A stretch of DNA of 56,242 bases from Oscillospiraceae bacterium (GCA_022800215.1 JAAWPV010000081.1:1-56242), one strand, 5' to 3'; shown: positions 18,071 through 26,135, counted from the first letter of the stretch. The notes: generated by a model not told the origin, from the sequence alone. Translations and numbers: made by a program.

Positions 18071-18240
18071 TTCAAATCCTCCTCTTTCAACCTGACAATC
18101 AAAAGCCGCATAACTTCATCACGAAGCGCAACAGACTTATTGGCCTTTTCTATATCTCGCTTCAAAAGGCGGAATACAGAAAAAAGGAAAATAGCCAAAA
18201 CCAAAAGGTCAATAAACGCAAGAAAATCATTTACACCCAT
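18067..18240 (-). CDS. 57-aa phage membrane protein, first gene of the early operon
   Basis: Begins ATG at 18240 after GTAGGAGTGATG. N-terminal membrane span (FLAFIDLLVLAIFLFSVFRL), then a charged helix (KRDIEKANKSVALRDEVMRL) that may form a coiled coil. It is the first gene behind the phage promoter at 18288-18316. Function unknown; a holin-like or replication-complex anchor role cannot be told apart. Confidence 0.65.
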   Translation of the reverse strand: MGVNDFLAFIDLLVLAIFLFSVFRLLKRDIEKANKSVALRDEVMRLLIVRLKEEDLK

Positions 18241-18275
18241 ATAACATCACTCCTACTTTTTGTTTAGTTCTCATC

Positions 18276-18335
18276 GGAACTATGACTATTATAGTCCCCA
18301 TAGGGAATAATGTCAATAGTCTTTTTAGGAACTAT
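18276..18335 (-). promoter_or_regulatory. Early phage promoter with overlapping operators
   Basis: On the minus strand TTGACA (18311-18316), 17 nt and TATAAT (18288-18293) form a perfect sigma-A promoter for the phage operon. Overlapping it is the inverted repeat GGAACTAT-N7-ATAGTCCC (18276-18298), and another GGAACTAT half-site lies at 18328-18335. These are good candidates for binding of the adjacent XRE repressor, which would shut the phage operon and control itself. Confidence 0.8.
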
Positions 18336-18363
18336 GGTAAAATTCTTTCGGAGGTGTCGAAAT

Positions 18364-18585
18364 ATGTCGTATCTTGAAAGAATAAAAGAATTGAGAATAG
18401 ACAACGACAAACCACAAAAAGAAATAGCCGCCTTGCTCGGAGTGGGCCAAAGCTACTATAGCAAACAAGAACGAGGAGACAAACCATTTCAAATTGACCA
18501 ACTTATCAAAATAGCAGAATATTATCATGTCTCCGCAGACTATATCCTCGGCCTTCCCCCAGGGCTGGATTGGCCCAGAAAGTAA
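18364..18585 (+). CDS. Phage XRE-family repressor
   Basis: 73 aa, a single HTH_3 domain: ERIKELRIDNDKPQKEIAALL, then GVGQSYYSKQERGDK as the recognition region, and the typical end AEYYHVSADYILGLP. The start at 18364 follows CGGAGGTG; a longer frame to 18310 would run through the operator and is rejected. Divergent from the phage operon across the operator region, as for a CI-like lysogeny or copy-control repressor. No clear consensus promoter was found for it. Confidence 0.88.
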   Translation: MSYLERIKELRIDNDKPQKEIAALLGVGQSYYSKQERGDKPFQIDQLIKIAEYYHVSADYILGLPPGLDWPRK

Positions 18586-18630
18586 ATTCCTACTATTTTA
18601 GTATGTTCCGTTAAGTGTCGCTACTATCAA

Positions 18631-18784
18631 GTACATATTTAAATATGTACCGCAAACGAAAAACCACCGCCCCGGGCACGGCCCGGCGGCGGTGGTTGCT
18701 TTCGTGTATATGGTTCTTTGTGGCGTAAGCCACAAAACAAAACCTAAACTATTACCCCGGAGGGGAAATAGTTTAGGTTTTGTT
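18631..18784. other. Phage non-coding region with four strong hairpins (origin / packaging candidate)
   Basis: Between the repressor and attR: a perfect 20-bp palindrome centred at 18640/18641 (half GTACATATTT); a GC-rich hairpin at 18662-18697 (AACCACCGCC with GGCGGTGGTT, inner CCGGGC-acg-GCCCGG); TTTGTGGC-gtaa-GCCACAAA at 18717-18736; and a long repeat at about 18734-18784 (ACAAAACCTAAACTATT and its complement, one mismatch). Filamentous phages carry their origins and packaging hairpin in such an intergenic region. A terminator role for single hairpins is possible. Confidence 0.65.
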
Positions 18785-18806
18785 TATTTGGAAATCTGCT
18801 TTCATA
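18778..18806. repeat. Right attachment-site repeat (attR)
   Basis: TTTTGTTTATTTGGAAATCT...TTTCATA, 28 of 29 bases identical to 13005-13033. As at the left end, it begins inside the right arm of an inverted repeat. radA-side chromosome follows. Confidence 0.82.
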
Positions 18807-18889
18807 GCCTCCCTTCTATCTTTTGAGTTTGAAAAGTTCTTTCGTACTGGCTGGATTTGTTTTTGTCTATATAGCTTTTTATAATTGTT

Positions 18890-20266
18890 CTACCGCAAAA
18901 CCGCAGATAAAACTTCACGAATATTTCTAACCTTGATAAGCTGCAATCCATCGGGAACAATAACTTTCCCGCATCTTTCCGGAACAACACATTTATTAAA
19001 CCCGAGTCTACGCACTTCAGACAAACGCTGATTCAAATTATTTACAGAACGAAGTTCTCCGGTAAGCCCCACTTCGCCAACAGCAGCCAAATCACCTGGA
19101 ACCGCTTTATCCCGAAAACTGGAAGCCAATGCAATGACTGTTGCCAAGTCAACAGCCGGCTCTTCTAGCTCCAAGCCTCCCACAACATTTACATAAGCAT
19201 CGCAAGAATGTATCAGAAGTCCCCCCCGCTTTTCCAGAACTGCCAATAAAAGCATTGTACGATTGAAGTCCACACCAGAGACCATACGCCTTGGTACGCT
19301 GGAACTTGTAGGCGTTAGCAACGCTTGTACCTCTGCCAAAACCGGCCGAACGCCCTCCATTGCACAAGTCACACAAGTTCCCGGAGTGTCCATAGGGCGC
19401 CCTTCCAGAAGCATTTCTGAGGGGTTTGGCACCTCAGACAGGCCAGAATCCGCCATTTCAAAAACACCGATCTCATTTGTTGCGCCAAAGCGGTTTTTTG
19501 CCGCCCGAAGAATACGGTAGGTTGTTTGTTGCTCCCCTTCAAAATAAAGTACACAGTCCACCATGTGCTCCAAAACCTTCGGGCCTGCTATCGAGCCCTC
19601 TTTGTTCACATGTCCAATTACGAAAACAGTAATCCCCATTCCTTTGGCTACATTCATCAGGGCTAATGTACAATCCTTCACTTGCCCCACACTGCCCGGT
19701 GAAGTAGTCAAGTCGCCATTATAAAGAGTCTGGATCGAGTCCACAATCAGCACATCTGGCTTTAATTCATCTACGGATTCTAGGATATTTTCTAAATTAG
19801 TCTCTGCCAGCAGGTAAAGCGCTTCTCCTCTTACCCGCAGCCGCTCAGCCCGGAGTTTGATTTGCCTCTCAGACTCCTCACCAGATACATACAAGACAGT
19901 GGCAAAACGGCAAAGATTATCACAAATCTGCAACATAAGGGTGGACTTACCGATACCCGGAGCTCCACCTACCAGCACTAAGGATCCCTTTACCGCCCCC
20001 CCTCCTAATACGCGATCTAATTCGTTCATACCCGTCTCAAAACGTAGTTCGTCTGTGGTTTCCACTTCGCGAATCGGCCTCGGGCGCCCAAAACCAACAC
20101 GGCCACCTTCACGTCGTCCGCTGTTGGATTTAGGTACTTTACTTTTGGGGGCAGATGGCTTTTCGGCAATAGTATTCCACGCTCCGCAAGCTGGACACTG
20201 CCCCTGCCAGCGCAACAACTCATTTCCGCAATCGGTGCAGAAAAATACCGTCTTCTCTTTTGCCAT
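18890..20266 (-). CDS. radA: DNA repair protein RadA/Sms
   Basis: 458 aa, full length. RecA-like helicase that helps process recombination intermediates. N-terminal zinc finger CTDCGNELLRWQGQCPACGAW split as C10-C13-C24-C27, Walker A GGAPGIGKST (residues 100-109), the RadA-specific KNRFG motif (AAKNRFGATNEIG), and a C-terminal Lon-like domain (GEVGLTGELRSV). It probably lay directly upstream of xer before the phage inserted. A gap of about 80 bp separates its stop from attR. Confidence 0.97.
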   Translation of the reverse strand: MAKEKTVFFCTDCGNELLRWQGQCPACGAWNTIAEKPSAPKSKVPKSNSGRREGGRVGFGRPRPIREVETTDELRFETGMNELDRVLGGGAVKGSLVLVGGAPGIGKSTLMLQICDNLCRFATVLYVSGEESERQIKLRAERLRVRGEALYLLAETNLENILESVDELKPDVLIVDSIQTLYNGDLTTSPGSVGQVKDCTLALMNVAKGMGITVFVIGHVNKEGSIAGPKVLEHMVDCVLYFEGEQQTTYRILRAAKNRFGATNEIGVFEMADSGLSEVPNPSEMLLEGRPMDTPGTCVTCAMEGVRPVLAEVQALLTPTSSSVPRRMVSGVDFNRTMLLLAVLEKRGGLLIHSCDAYVNVVGGLELEEPAVDLATVIALASSFRDKAVPGDLAAVGEVGLTGELRSVNNLNQRLSEVRRLGFNKCVVPERCGKVIVPDGLQLIKVRNIREVLSAVLR

Positions 20267-20359
20267 GTTTTTTCTCTCCCATCCTTATATCTTCAACGAC
20301 ACAATAACTGCGTTTTGTTTACTTTTTTATTGTACCATATTTTATACACTATTGCTACT

Positions 20360-21070
20360 TTAGATTTTTTCACTTTTTAACCACGCCGATGTGATACATA
20401 ATGCAAGCTGTATTTGGTATCCATCATCTCTCAATTTCTTTTCTTCTTCCGCATTTGAAAGGAAGCCACATTCTACTAAAATTGCAGGACATGTAATGTG
20501 CTTCATCAAATAGACAGAATCTGAAATTTGGGTAGGCGTTCGTTCATTACTCGGATCCAACCCATTTCGAAATGCTTCCTGCACCAAGTCCGCTAACGCC
20601 TTACTCTTTTCGTCTTCCCGAAAGAAAACCTGAGCGCCATGATAAACAGGATTTGAAAATGTATTCTGATGAATGCTAATTACAACAGCATTCTCTATTC
20701 TTTCTATGGTTGATACTCTGTTACGAAGATCCGACACTTTTTTCTTCCTCAGCGTATCCGCTTCCATATCGTGCAAAGAGATGTCTGTCTCCCGTAGCAA
20801 AATTGGCACTACACCATAAAAACCCAGTAATTGATCCAGTTTGAGAACAACTGCCAAATTGATACCGCTCTCTGGTACTCCCGTCAAAGATACAGCCCCT
20901 CCGTCTTCCCCACCATGCCCCGCATCCAAAACAAGCTGCTTTCCGGAAATACGTTTTGAGGAAAAAACAGTTTCTACCGAATTCTTATTCCTCGGAAACA
21001 TAACTGCTGTCCCTATCAAGATTATTGCAAGACAAGCTGCTGTAATTTTTTTCCACCCAAACTTTTTCAC
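20360..21070 (-). CDS. cwlD: N-acetylmuramoyl-L-alanine amidase, CwlD-like
   Basis: 236 aa, Amidase_3 family. N-terminal signal anchor (TAACLAIILIGTAVMFP). Zinc ligands are visible: His in LDAGHGGEDGG, Glu in GVPESGINL, His in VISIHQN, and catalytic Glu in LVECGFLSN. In spore formers CwlD starts muramic-lactam formation in the spore cortex. Length and lack of wall-binding repeats fit CwlD rather than a vegetative autolysin. GTG start after GGGAGGG. Divergent from the cotJ operon. Confidence 0.88.
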   Translation of the reverse strand: MKKFGWKKITAACLAIILIGTAVMFPRNKNSVETVFSSKRISGKQLVLDAGHGGEDGGAVSLTGVPESGINLAVVLKLDQLLGFYGVVPILLRETDISLHDMEADTLRKKKVSDLRNRVSTIERIENAVVISIHQNTFSNPVYHGAQVFFREDEKSKALADLVQEAFRNGLDPSNERTPTQISDSVYLMKHITCPAILVECGFLSNAEEEKKLRDDGYQIQLALCITSAWLKSEKI

Positions 21071-21226
21071 CTGTCATCCCTCCCCTGCCAAATTTATTTC
21101 ACAAGTCCTGACAGTATTACCATTTCCCTTCCCCCTTTGTTCTTCCCGCTTTTCTTTCGAGCGCATAGGATAACACGGAAGGTTTTCCCTTCTGCCGCAC
21201 TTGAAAAATGTAAGGAGGAACAAGCA

Positions 21227-21712
21227 TTGTATCCTGATAACGAAATCAATAAGCCTACTACGCCAGGGACTGGTTCAGCTCCGTGCGCTGACAGCTGTGG
21301 TACCTTGCCGTCCTGTGCACCGTTGGCCGTTCCTTATGTTCCTTTCCAGCAAAACAGCCCGAAACGCTACGGTCAGGAAGATGCCTTAAGCAATGGTACA
21401 CTCTTTCCCGGACTCAATCTCCCTTTCCATCTCAAGGTTGATGCTCCCAATGTTGCCAAAGGACCTTTAGGCGAGCTTCAAGCCTTAGAATTTGTCCTTC
21501 TGGAATTAGGCCTTTATTTGGACACTCATCAAGGTGATGGAGAGGCTTTCGCTCTCTTTCAGCAATATGCAGAGTTGGAGCGGGTGGGACGCGAGAAATA
21601 TGAAGCCATGTATGGTCCTGTTTTCCAGCGGACAACCGCCATGCAGAAGAACTTTTCTACATGGATTCAGAACCCTTGGCCTTGGGATTATCCGGAAGGA
21701 GGCACAAAATAA
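21227..21712 (+). CDS. CotJA-CotJB fusion, spore coat protein
   Basis: 161 aa from TTG 21227 (ribosome site AAGGAGG, 8-nt spacing). Residues about 32-70 match CotJA (LAVPYVPFQQ, then QEDALSNGTLFPGLNLPF). Residues about 83-155 match CotJB (LQALEFVLLELGLYLDTHQ, then QNPWPWDYPEGG). The linker HLKVDAPNVAKGPLGE joins them with no stop or second start. In most spore formers these are two separate genes of about 80-90 codons. cotJC follows after 3 bp. The longer ORF back to 21137 has no ribosome site. Confidence 0.85.
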   Translation: MYPDNEINKPTTPGTGSAPCADSCGTLPSCAPLAVPYVPFQQNSPKRYGQEDALSNGTLFPGLNLPFHLKVDAPNVAKGPLGELQALEFVLLELGLYLDTHQGDGEAFALFQQYAELERVGREKYEAMYGPVFQRTTAMQKNFSTWIQNPWPWDYPEGGTK

Positions 21713-21715
21713 ACC

Positions 21716-22312
21716 ATGTTTATTTATGAGAAAAAACTTCAGTACCCGGTAAAGATCAAAAATACCAATCCTAAACTGGCTTCAGTTATCATCAGTCAGT
21801 ATGGCGGTCCTGACGGCGAGTTAGGCGCCTCCCTTCGCTATTTGTCTCAGCGTTATGCTATGCCATATCCGGAATTAAAAGCACTTCTCACCGATATTGG
21901 CACCGAAGAGCTGGGACATCTGGAAATGGTAGGCACCATTGTTCATCAGCTTACCCGCAATCTTACGGAAGAACAAATCAAAACCGCTGGTTTTGATACC
22001 TATTTTGTGGACCATACAGCTGGCATTTATCCTCAGTTCGCCTCCGGCTACCCCTGGTCAGCTTCCACAATGCAGGTCACTGGCGATATTATCGCAGATC
22101 TTACCGAAGACTTGGCTGCGGAGCAAAAAGCTCGCCTCACCTACGACAACATCCTTCGTCTTTCTGATGATCCTGATGTAAATGATGTAATTCGGTTCCT
22201 CAGGGAGCGGGAAATCGTCCACTTCCAACGCTTTGGCGAGGCTCTGGAACTGGCAAAAGAGAAAATGGACAAAAAAAATGTCTATTTTGTCAATCCCGCT
22301 TTCGATAAATAA
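21716..22312 (+). CDS. cotJC: Spore coat protein CotJC, manganese-catalase-like
   Basis: 198 aa, ferritin-like four-helix bundle of the manganese catalase family. Metal-ligand Glu/His pairs are seen in DIGTEELGHLEMV and REREIVHFQRFGEAL, with a Glu in DLAAEQKARLTY. It forms a complex with CotJA and CotJB in the inner coat of Bacillus and Clostridium spores and may protect against peroxide. It is translated with the fusion gene and followed by a terminator at 22383. Confidence 0.93.
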   Translation: MFIYEKKLQYPVKIKNTNPKLASVIISQYGGPDGELGASLRYLSQRYAMPYPELKALLTDIGTEELGHLEMVGTIVHQLTRNLTEEQIKTAGFDTYFVDHTAGIYPQFASGYPWSASTMQVTGDIIADLTEDLAAEQKARLTYDNILRLSDDPDVNDVIRFLREREIVHFQRFGEALELAKEKMDKKNVYFVNPAFDK

Positions 22313-22382
22313 AAATACACCTTCCCCGATTATACGGACAACACAAAAGGGCCCTTCTTCTGTAGAGAAATTAAATTTAAGC

Positions 22383-22420
22383 AGAGAGGCGCTGCGCAAG
22401 CGGCGCCTCTCTATTCTTTG
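22383..22420 (+). terminator. Intrinsic terminator of the cotJ operon
   Basis: AGAGAGGCGC (22383-22392) and GCGCCTCTCT (22403-22412) around a 10-nt loop, then TTCTTTG. Stable stem with a short T-rich tail. Confidence 0.78.
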
Positions 22421-22603
22421 ACTTATGCGTTCACTAGTTGTAGAAGTTGAATTGACCCGCCTTCCCTATTCCAACCTTGAATGGCCCAATCTACTGATTC
22501 CTTTATTCTGCGTTTTGCCTCCACTGACACCGAGGCACTCCAATATTCTTCTTTTGTTGCCTTTCCAGATACTCCTTAATTCCTTCTTCCCTGACATAGC
22601 AAA
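22421..22603 (+). other. Non-coding gap between two terminators; tiny ORF only
   Basis: About 180 bp without a recognised gene. The only protein-like frame is a 32-codon ORF at 22481-22579 (MAQSTDSFILRFASTDTEAL...), which has no ribosome site and follows a stop directly. It could be a remnant, or the region could hold an untested small RNA, since a plus-strand terminator closes it. Confidence 0.35.
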
Positions 22604-22642
22604 CCCTCTGTGTAGTTATTTTCCTACACAGAGGGCTTTTTG
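22604..22642. terminator. Bidirectional-type terminator upstream of dapF stop
   Basis: Perfect 12-bp stem CCCTCTGTGTAG / CTACACAGAGGG with an 8-nt loop. On the plus strand it is followed by CTTTTTGCTT; on the minus strand, where it lies just past the dapF stop, by TTTGC. Confidence 0.82.
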
Positions 22643-22674
22643 CTTACTGGCGCGGTTCACCATCTTCCAGCCTT

Positions 22675-23484
22675 TCATATATTCTGATCGGATTCCGGCC
22701 ATTCTCCCTCAAAAATAGTGACAGCAGGTCCAGTCATATACACATGATCATCGCCCTCATCCCAGTTAATCTCAAGATCGCCGCCCAACAAATGGACCGT
22801 AGCTTTTCGCTCTGCCACTCCCGCCAGAGCCGCCGCGACCAGCGTGGCACAGGCCCCGGTCCCACAGGCCAGAGTCTCCCCGCTTCCTCTCTCCCACACG
22901 CGCATTTTCAAATGTGACCGGTCCATGACTTCCACAAACTCTGTATTGGTCCGCCCAGGAAACGCAGGATGATTTTCAAAATGTGGCCCCAATTCAGTCA
23001 GCGGCAAATCATCAATGCGCTCACAAAATGTTACCGCATGTGGATTTCCCATAGAGACAGGCCGTAAGCTGTACTCCTGCCCTAGAATATTTAAGATCAG
23101 AGGGCTTCCAAGTTCCGGTATTCCCATATCGACTGTGATAGAAACCACCTCGCCCCTTTCCAGTTGCAGTCGAAGTATTTTAATTCCCGCCAGAGTCTCA
23201 ATGGTAACCGTTGTTTTTGCTGTCAAGCCCTTTTCATATACAAACTTACCCACACAACGGATTCCATTACCACACATCTCCCCTTCTGACCCATCGGCAT
23301 TAAACATCCGCATCCGAAAATCCGCTTTATCTGAAGGGCAAATACAAATAAGACCGTCTCCGCCAACTCCAAAGTGACGATCCGCGATTTTGCGCGCCAT
23401 GCCTGAAAGATTCTGTGGCATTTTATCAGTACAATCCAAATAGACGTAATCATTTCCTATTCCCTGCATCTTTGTGAAATGCAT
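22675..23484 (-). CDS. dapF: Diaminopimelate epimerase
   Basis: About 269 aa. Converts LL- to meso-diaminopimelate for lysine and peptidoglycan. The catalytic cysteines are present: Cys71 in EMCGNGIRC and the second in [10 protein letters not shown] near residue 215. N-terminal signature [13 protein letters not shown]. The ATG at 23484 is chosen because family members start MxFxKMxGxGND and a purine-rich ribosome site precedes it; the longer frame enters a terminator hairpin. Confidence 0.96.
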   Translation of the reverse strand: MHFTKMQGIGNDYVYLDCTDKMPQNLSGMARKIADRHFGVGGDGLICICPSDKADFRMRMFNADGSEGEMCGNGIRCVGKFVYEKGLTAKTTVTIETLAGIKILRLQLERGEVVSITVDMGIPELGSPLILNILGQEYSLRPVSMGNPHAVTFCERIDDLPLTELGPHFENHPAFPGRTNTEFVEVMDRSHLKMRVWERGSGETLACGTGACATLVAAALAGVAERKATVHLLGGDLEINWDEGDDHVYMTGPAVTIFEGEWPESDQNI

Positions 23485-23508
23485 CTTTCTTTCTCCCTTT
23501 CTTTTTTC

Positions 23509-23555
23509 CATAAAAATGGCGGCGGTCAAAGAGTTTGACCGCCGCCATTTTTATG
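23509..23555 (-). terminator. Strong hairpin between the ANTAR gene and dapF
   Basis: Perfect 22-bp inverted repeat (23509-23530 and 23534-23555) with a 3-nt loop; the stem holds TTTGACCGCCGCCATTTTTA on one side. On the minus strand it ends in a T-rich stem base, so it should terminate the glnA-ANTAR transcript before dapF. Confidence 0.85.
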
Positions 23556-23587
23556 GGCGTTTGTAACATGTCCATCCGGTCAGCTTT

Positions 23588-24142
23588 CTACTTATTATAC
23601 CAGTCTTTCCAGCTTCCGTCCAGAACCATATGTGCTGTTTTGAACATTTTTATACCAGAGTCCATACTTCTTTTTTGCAGATACCGATGCGCCTGTTCCT
23701 CTGACATAGCCATCTGCGCTATCAGAAGCTGCTTGGCTGCGTCGATCGTCTCCTGCTCTTTCCTGGTACGCCCGGAGCGCACAGTCCGATCCTCTTGGGC
23801 ACTCGCCTGCAAAAGCATCCCTACAGCGGCCAAAAGATCTCCTCTGCTTACTGGAGCCACCAGCTTAAAAAGCCGTTCATTTCCAATCAGCACCAAAATA
23901 CTTTGAGGTGCAAGAACCAAGCCGTAGCAGGAATCGGGCAAATCTTCAAACAGTGATTCTGCTGTTTCATCCTGAAATTTGTAACCGCACACTGCAGCAA
24001 AAATACTTTTGCTGTGTACCAAACGTTTGGCCTCTGCCGCAGAGTGGCAAAGAAAACACTCAGCCAAGCCTGCAGTTTCGATCATTTCCTTGATGCGGGA
24101 GCCTGTCTTTTCTGTTTCAAAAACAAGGAGCAGTTTTTCCAT
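23588..24142 (-). CDS. ANTAR-domain antiterminator, nitrogen-regulation type
   Basis: 184 aa. The N-terminal part (about 1-110) resembles a receiver domain (LLLVFETEKTGSRIKEMIET) but lacks a clear phospho-Asp pocket. The C-terminal three-helix ANTAR domain (about 122-175: RKEQETIDAAKQLLIAQMAM, SEEQAHRYLQKRSMDSG) binds RNA hairpins and prevents termination. It lies 40 bp after glnA in the same direction. In Clostridia such glnA-linked ANTAR proteins are thought to control nitrogen genes. The glnA leader is a natural target to test. Confidence 0.85.
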   Translation of the reverse strand: MEKLLLVFETEKTGSRIKEMIETAGLAECFLCHSAAEAKRLVHSKSIFAAVCGYKFQDETAESLFEDLPDSCYGLVLAPQSILVLIGNERLFKLVAPVSRGDLLAAVGMLLQASAQEDRTVRSGRTRKEQETIDAAKQLLIAQMAMSEEQAHRYLQKRSMDSGIKMFKTAHMVLDGSWKDWYNK

Positions 24143-24182
24143 GACCGATCACTCCCTTTGTTTGAAAAAGTACTGCAGGCGA

Positions 24183-25514
24183 TCAGTAGTTTATAATGTA
24201 CTTCTCTCTTTCCCAAGACGAAACACGGGTCCGGTATTCATCCCATTCTTTTTCCTTGCCCTCCACATAGTTCTCTGCAATATGAGGGCCGATGGTGTCC
24301 AATACCAGCTGGTCCGCCTTCATGGCCAGAATGGCTTCCTCCAGTGAACCGGGCAGACTTTCGATCCCGTTGGCCTCCCGGGTCGCTGCATCCATTTTGA
24401 AGATATTATCCGTGATTTCTGACGGGGGAATCATCCCCTTCTCAATCCCGTCCAGACCGGCTGCCAAACAGACTGCCAAAGCCAAATACGGATTGCAACA
24501 GGGATCGGGGCTACGCAGTTCCACCCGGGTACCGGAGCCTCTGGAAGCAGGGATCCGAATCAGGGCGGAACGGTTGGAGGCGGACCAGGCCAGATAACAG
24601 GGTGCTTCATAGCCAGGAACCAAACGCTTATAGGAGTTCACCAGAGGATTGGTAATCGCAGCAAAGCCTTTTACATGGTAAAGGAGTCCTGCAATGAAGG
24701 AATAGCACTCCTTGGAAAGCCCTTTCACCCCATCAGGATCAGCAAAAACATTTTTTCCGTCCTTAAAAAGAGACATATTGGTATGCATACCGGAGCCGTT
24801 GATCCCGAAAATAGGCTTCGGCATAAAGGTCGCATGAAGTCCGTTTTTCTGGGCAAGAGTCTTGACGGCCAGCTTGAAGGTCATGATATTATCAGCAGCC
24901 CTCAGAGCCTCTGCATACTTAAAATCGATCTCGTGCTGCCCCTGAGCTACTTCATGATGGCTGGCCTCAATTTCAAAGCCCATCTGCTCCAGCGCAAGAC
25001 AGATCTCACGACGGGTCCCCTCTCCATGATCTAACGGACCCAAATCAAAGTATCCCGCCTCATCATTGGTCTTTGTGGTAGGTTTCCCCTCATCATCGGT
25101 CTGGAAAAGGAAAAATTCAGCCTCAGGGCCCACATTAAAGGTATCATAGCCCATTTTCCTGGCCTTTTCCAAAACTTTCTTCAAAACCCCGCGAGGATCC
25201 CCGATAAAAGGGGTTCCATCGGGATTATACACATCGCAGATCAGCCGGGCAACCTTCCCCTGCTGGGGGCGCCACGGAAAAATAGTGAAGGAATCAAGGT
25301 CCGGGTACAGATACTGATCTGACTCATTGATACGGACAAACCCTTCAATAGAGGACCCGTCCAGCATGATCTCATTGTTCACGGCCCGCTCCACCTGGGA
25401 GGCTGTAATTGCAACATTCTTCAGCTGGCCAAAAATATCGGTAAACTGCATCCGGATGAACTCAATGTCCTCCTCCCTAACAATACGAATAATATCCTCT
25501 TTGGTGTATCCCAT
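24183..25514 (-). CDS. glnA: Glutamine synthetase, type I
   Basis: About 443 aa, the GSI-alpha length. Makes glutamine from glutamate, ammonia and ATP, and forms cytoplasmic dodecamers. Motifs: [54 protein letters not shown], and the ATP and substrate loop [13 protein letters not shown]. The adenylylation Tyr loop typical of proteobacteria is absent. The start at 25514 ([12 protein letters not shown]) fits the family, with AAAGGGG upstream; the in-frame ATG at 25550 would add 12 residues. Confidence 0.97.
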   Translation of the reverse strand: MGYTKEDIIRIVREEDIEFIRMQFTDIFGQLKNVAITASQVERAVNNEIMLDGSSIEGFVRINESDQYLYPDLDSFTIFPWRPQQGKVARLICDVYNPDGTPFIGDPRGVLKKVLEKARKMGYDTFNVGPEAEFFLFQTDDEGKPTTKTNDEAGYFDLGPLDHGEGTRREICLALEQMGFEIEASHHEVAQGQHEIDFKYAEALRAADNIMTFKLAVKTLAQKNGLHATFMPKPIFGINGSGMHTNMSLFKDGKNVFADPDGVKGLSKECYSFIAGLLYHVKGFAAITNPLVNSYKRLVPGYEAPCYLAWSASNRSALIRIPASRGSGTRVELRSPDPCCNPYLALAVCLAAGLDGIEKGMIPPSEITDNIFKMDAATREANGIESLPGSLEEAILAMKADQLVLDTIGPHIAENYVEGKEKEWDEYRTRVSSWEREKYIINY

Positions 25515-25554
25515 ACCAATGCGCCCCTTTCCATTATATTCTATTGCCATTTAC

Positions 25555-25639
25555 TAAAAGAAGGCGCTCCGCCCCTCTGGGTCGGAACGCCTTCGTCCTC
25601 AACTGATACGAGTATAAAGTTTTTCAACAACAATGTCAA
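25555..25639 (-). promoter_or_regulatory. glnA promoter and hairpin leader
   Basis: Minus strand: TTGACA (25634-25639), 17 nt, TATACT (25611-25616), a strong promoter starting near 25604. About 10 nt later comes a 12-bp stem (25583-25594 with 25560-25571, GAAGGCGTTCCG / CGGAGCGCCTTC, one G-U), followed by TTTTAG. It looks like an intrinsic terminator within the leader, so glnA may be controlled by read-through. The usual two-hairpin ANTAR target is not clear. Confidence 0.72.
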
Positions 25640-25715
25640 GGGCGTTTTCGATTTTTGTCTCAAACAACAAGGAAAATACTTGCTTTTTCATTGCCTTTAT
25701 GCAGTTTTGTATATT

Positions 25716-26135
25716 CTACATCACCGAAGCAATGAAGCCCGGAATGAAGAAAATTGCGCCGGAAAGGAAATTGGATATCAATTTGCAAACATGGCGGTCT
25801 TCATCGCTCAACTCATCTAATGTAACCACATCTTCTTCAACATAGTCAATCATATCATTGGTTCGTTTACGAGAAGATTTCTGTTTTTTGTTCAGGATTT
25901 TAAGATGGGCCACTGGTGCCTCAAGTCCATCCAAACCCAAGTAAGAAAACCATGCCAGTACAAAAAGCAATACGCCCATCACAAAAAAGCCGACACTGAT
26001 CATCGGAAGCTCCCGGTTGATAAACTGTCTCCAGAGCAGCAAAAAAGCAAGGGCAAACACACATCTTGTCACACATTGAGTCAGTGTTAGACGGAGCATA
26101 TACGGCTTTTTCAGAAACTTGGCCAGTTTACTCAT
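25716..26135 (-). CDS. Small membrane protein, unknown function
   Basis: About 139 aa from ATG 26135 (ribosome site GAGGTGG). Two N-terminal spans (about residues 20-36 and 45-66), a charged cytoplasmic middle (KKQKSSRKRTNDMIDYVEED) and a final hydrophobic segment (FLSGAIFFIPGFIASV). No family recognised. It follows the opp operon in the same direction but is separated by a terminator. Confidence 0.7.
   Translation of the reverse strand: MSKLAKFLKKPYMLRLTLTQCVTRCVFALAFLLLWRQFINRELPMISVGFFVMGVLLFVLAWFSYLGLDGLEAPVAHLKILNKKQKSSRKRTNDMIDYVEEDVVTLDELSDEDRHVCKLISNFLSGAIFFIPGFIASVM

Larger units (their letters stand above)
13005..18777 (-). mobile_element. Filamentous-phage (inovirus) prophage, about 5.77 kb
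   Basis: Bounded by near-identical 29-bp repeats. Transcription order on the minus strand is two small early genes, a candidate ssDNA-binding protein, a coiled-coil protein, a tRNA-like gene, two small single-span coat-like proteins, a Zot/pI ATPase, two signal-peptide surface proteins, a pVI-like membrane protein and an HUH replication initiator. A XRE repressor is divergent. Size, the Zot plus coat plus rolling-circle module, and tight overlaps all fit the order Tubulavirales. There is no integrase, secretin, or capsid, portal or terminase gene. Absence of the secretin fits a host without an outer membrane. Confidence 0.85.

Noticed and set aside
13029-18585. Element as a small plasmid or microvirus
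   Set aside because: Rep alone would fit those, but Zot/pI plus pVIII-like and tip-like proteins do not, and there is no microvirus capsid gene.
18631-18736. CRISPR-like repeats in the hairpin region
   Set aside because: The units are different palindromes, not copies of one repeat with spacers.
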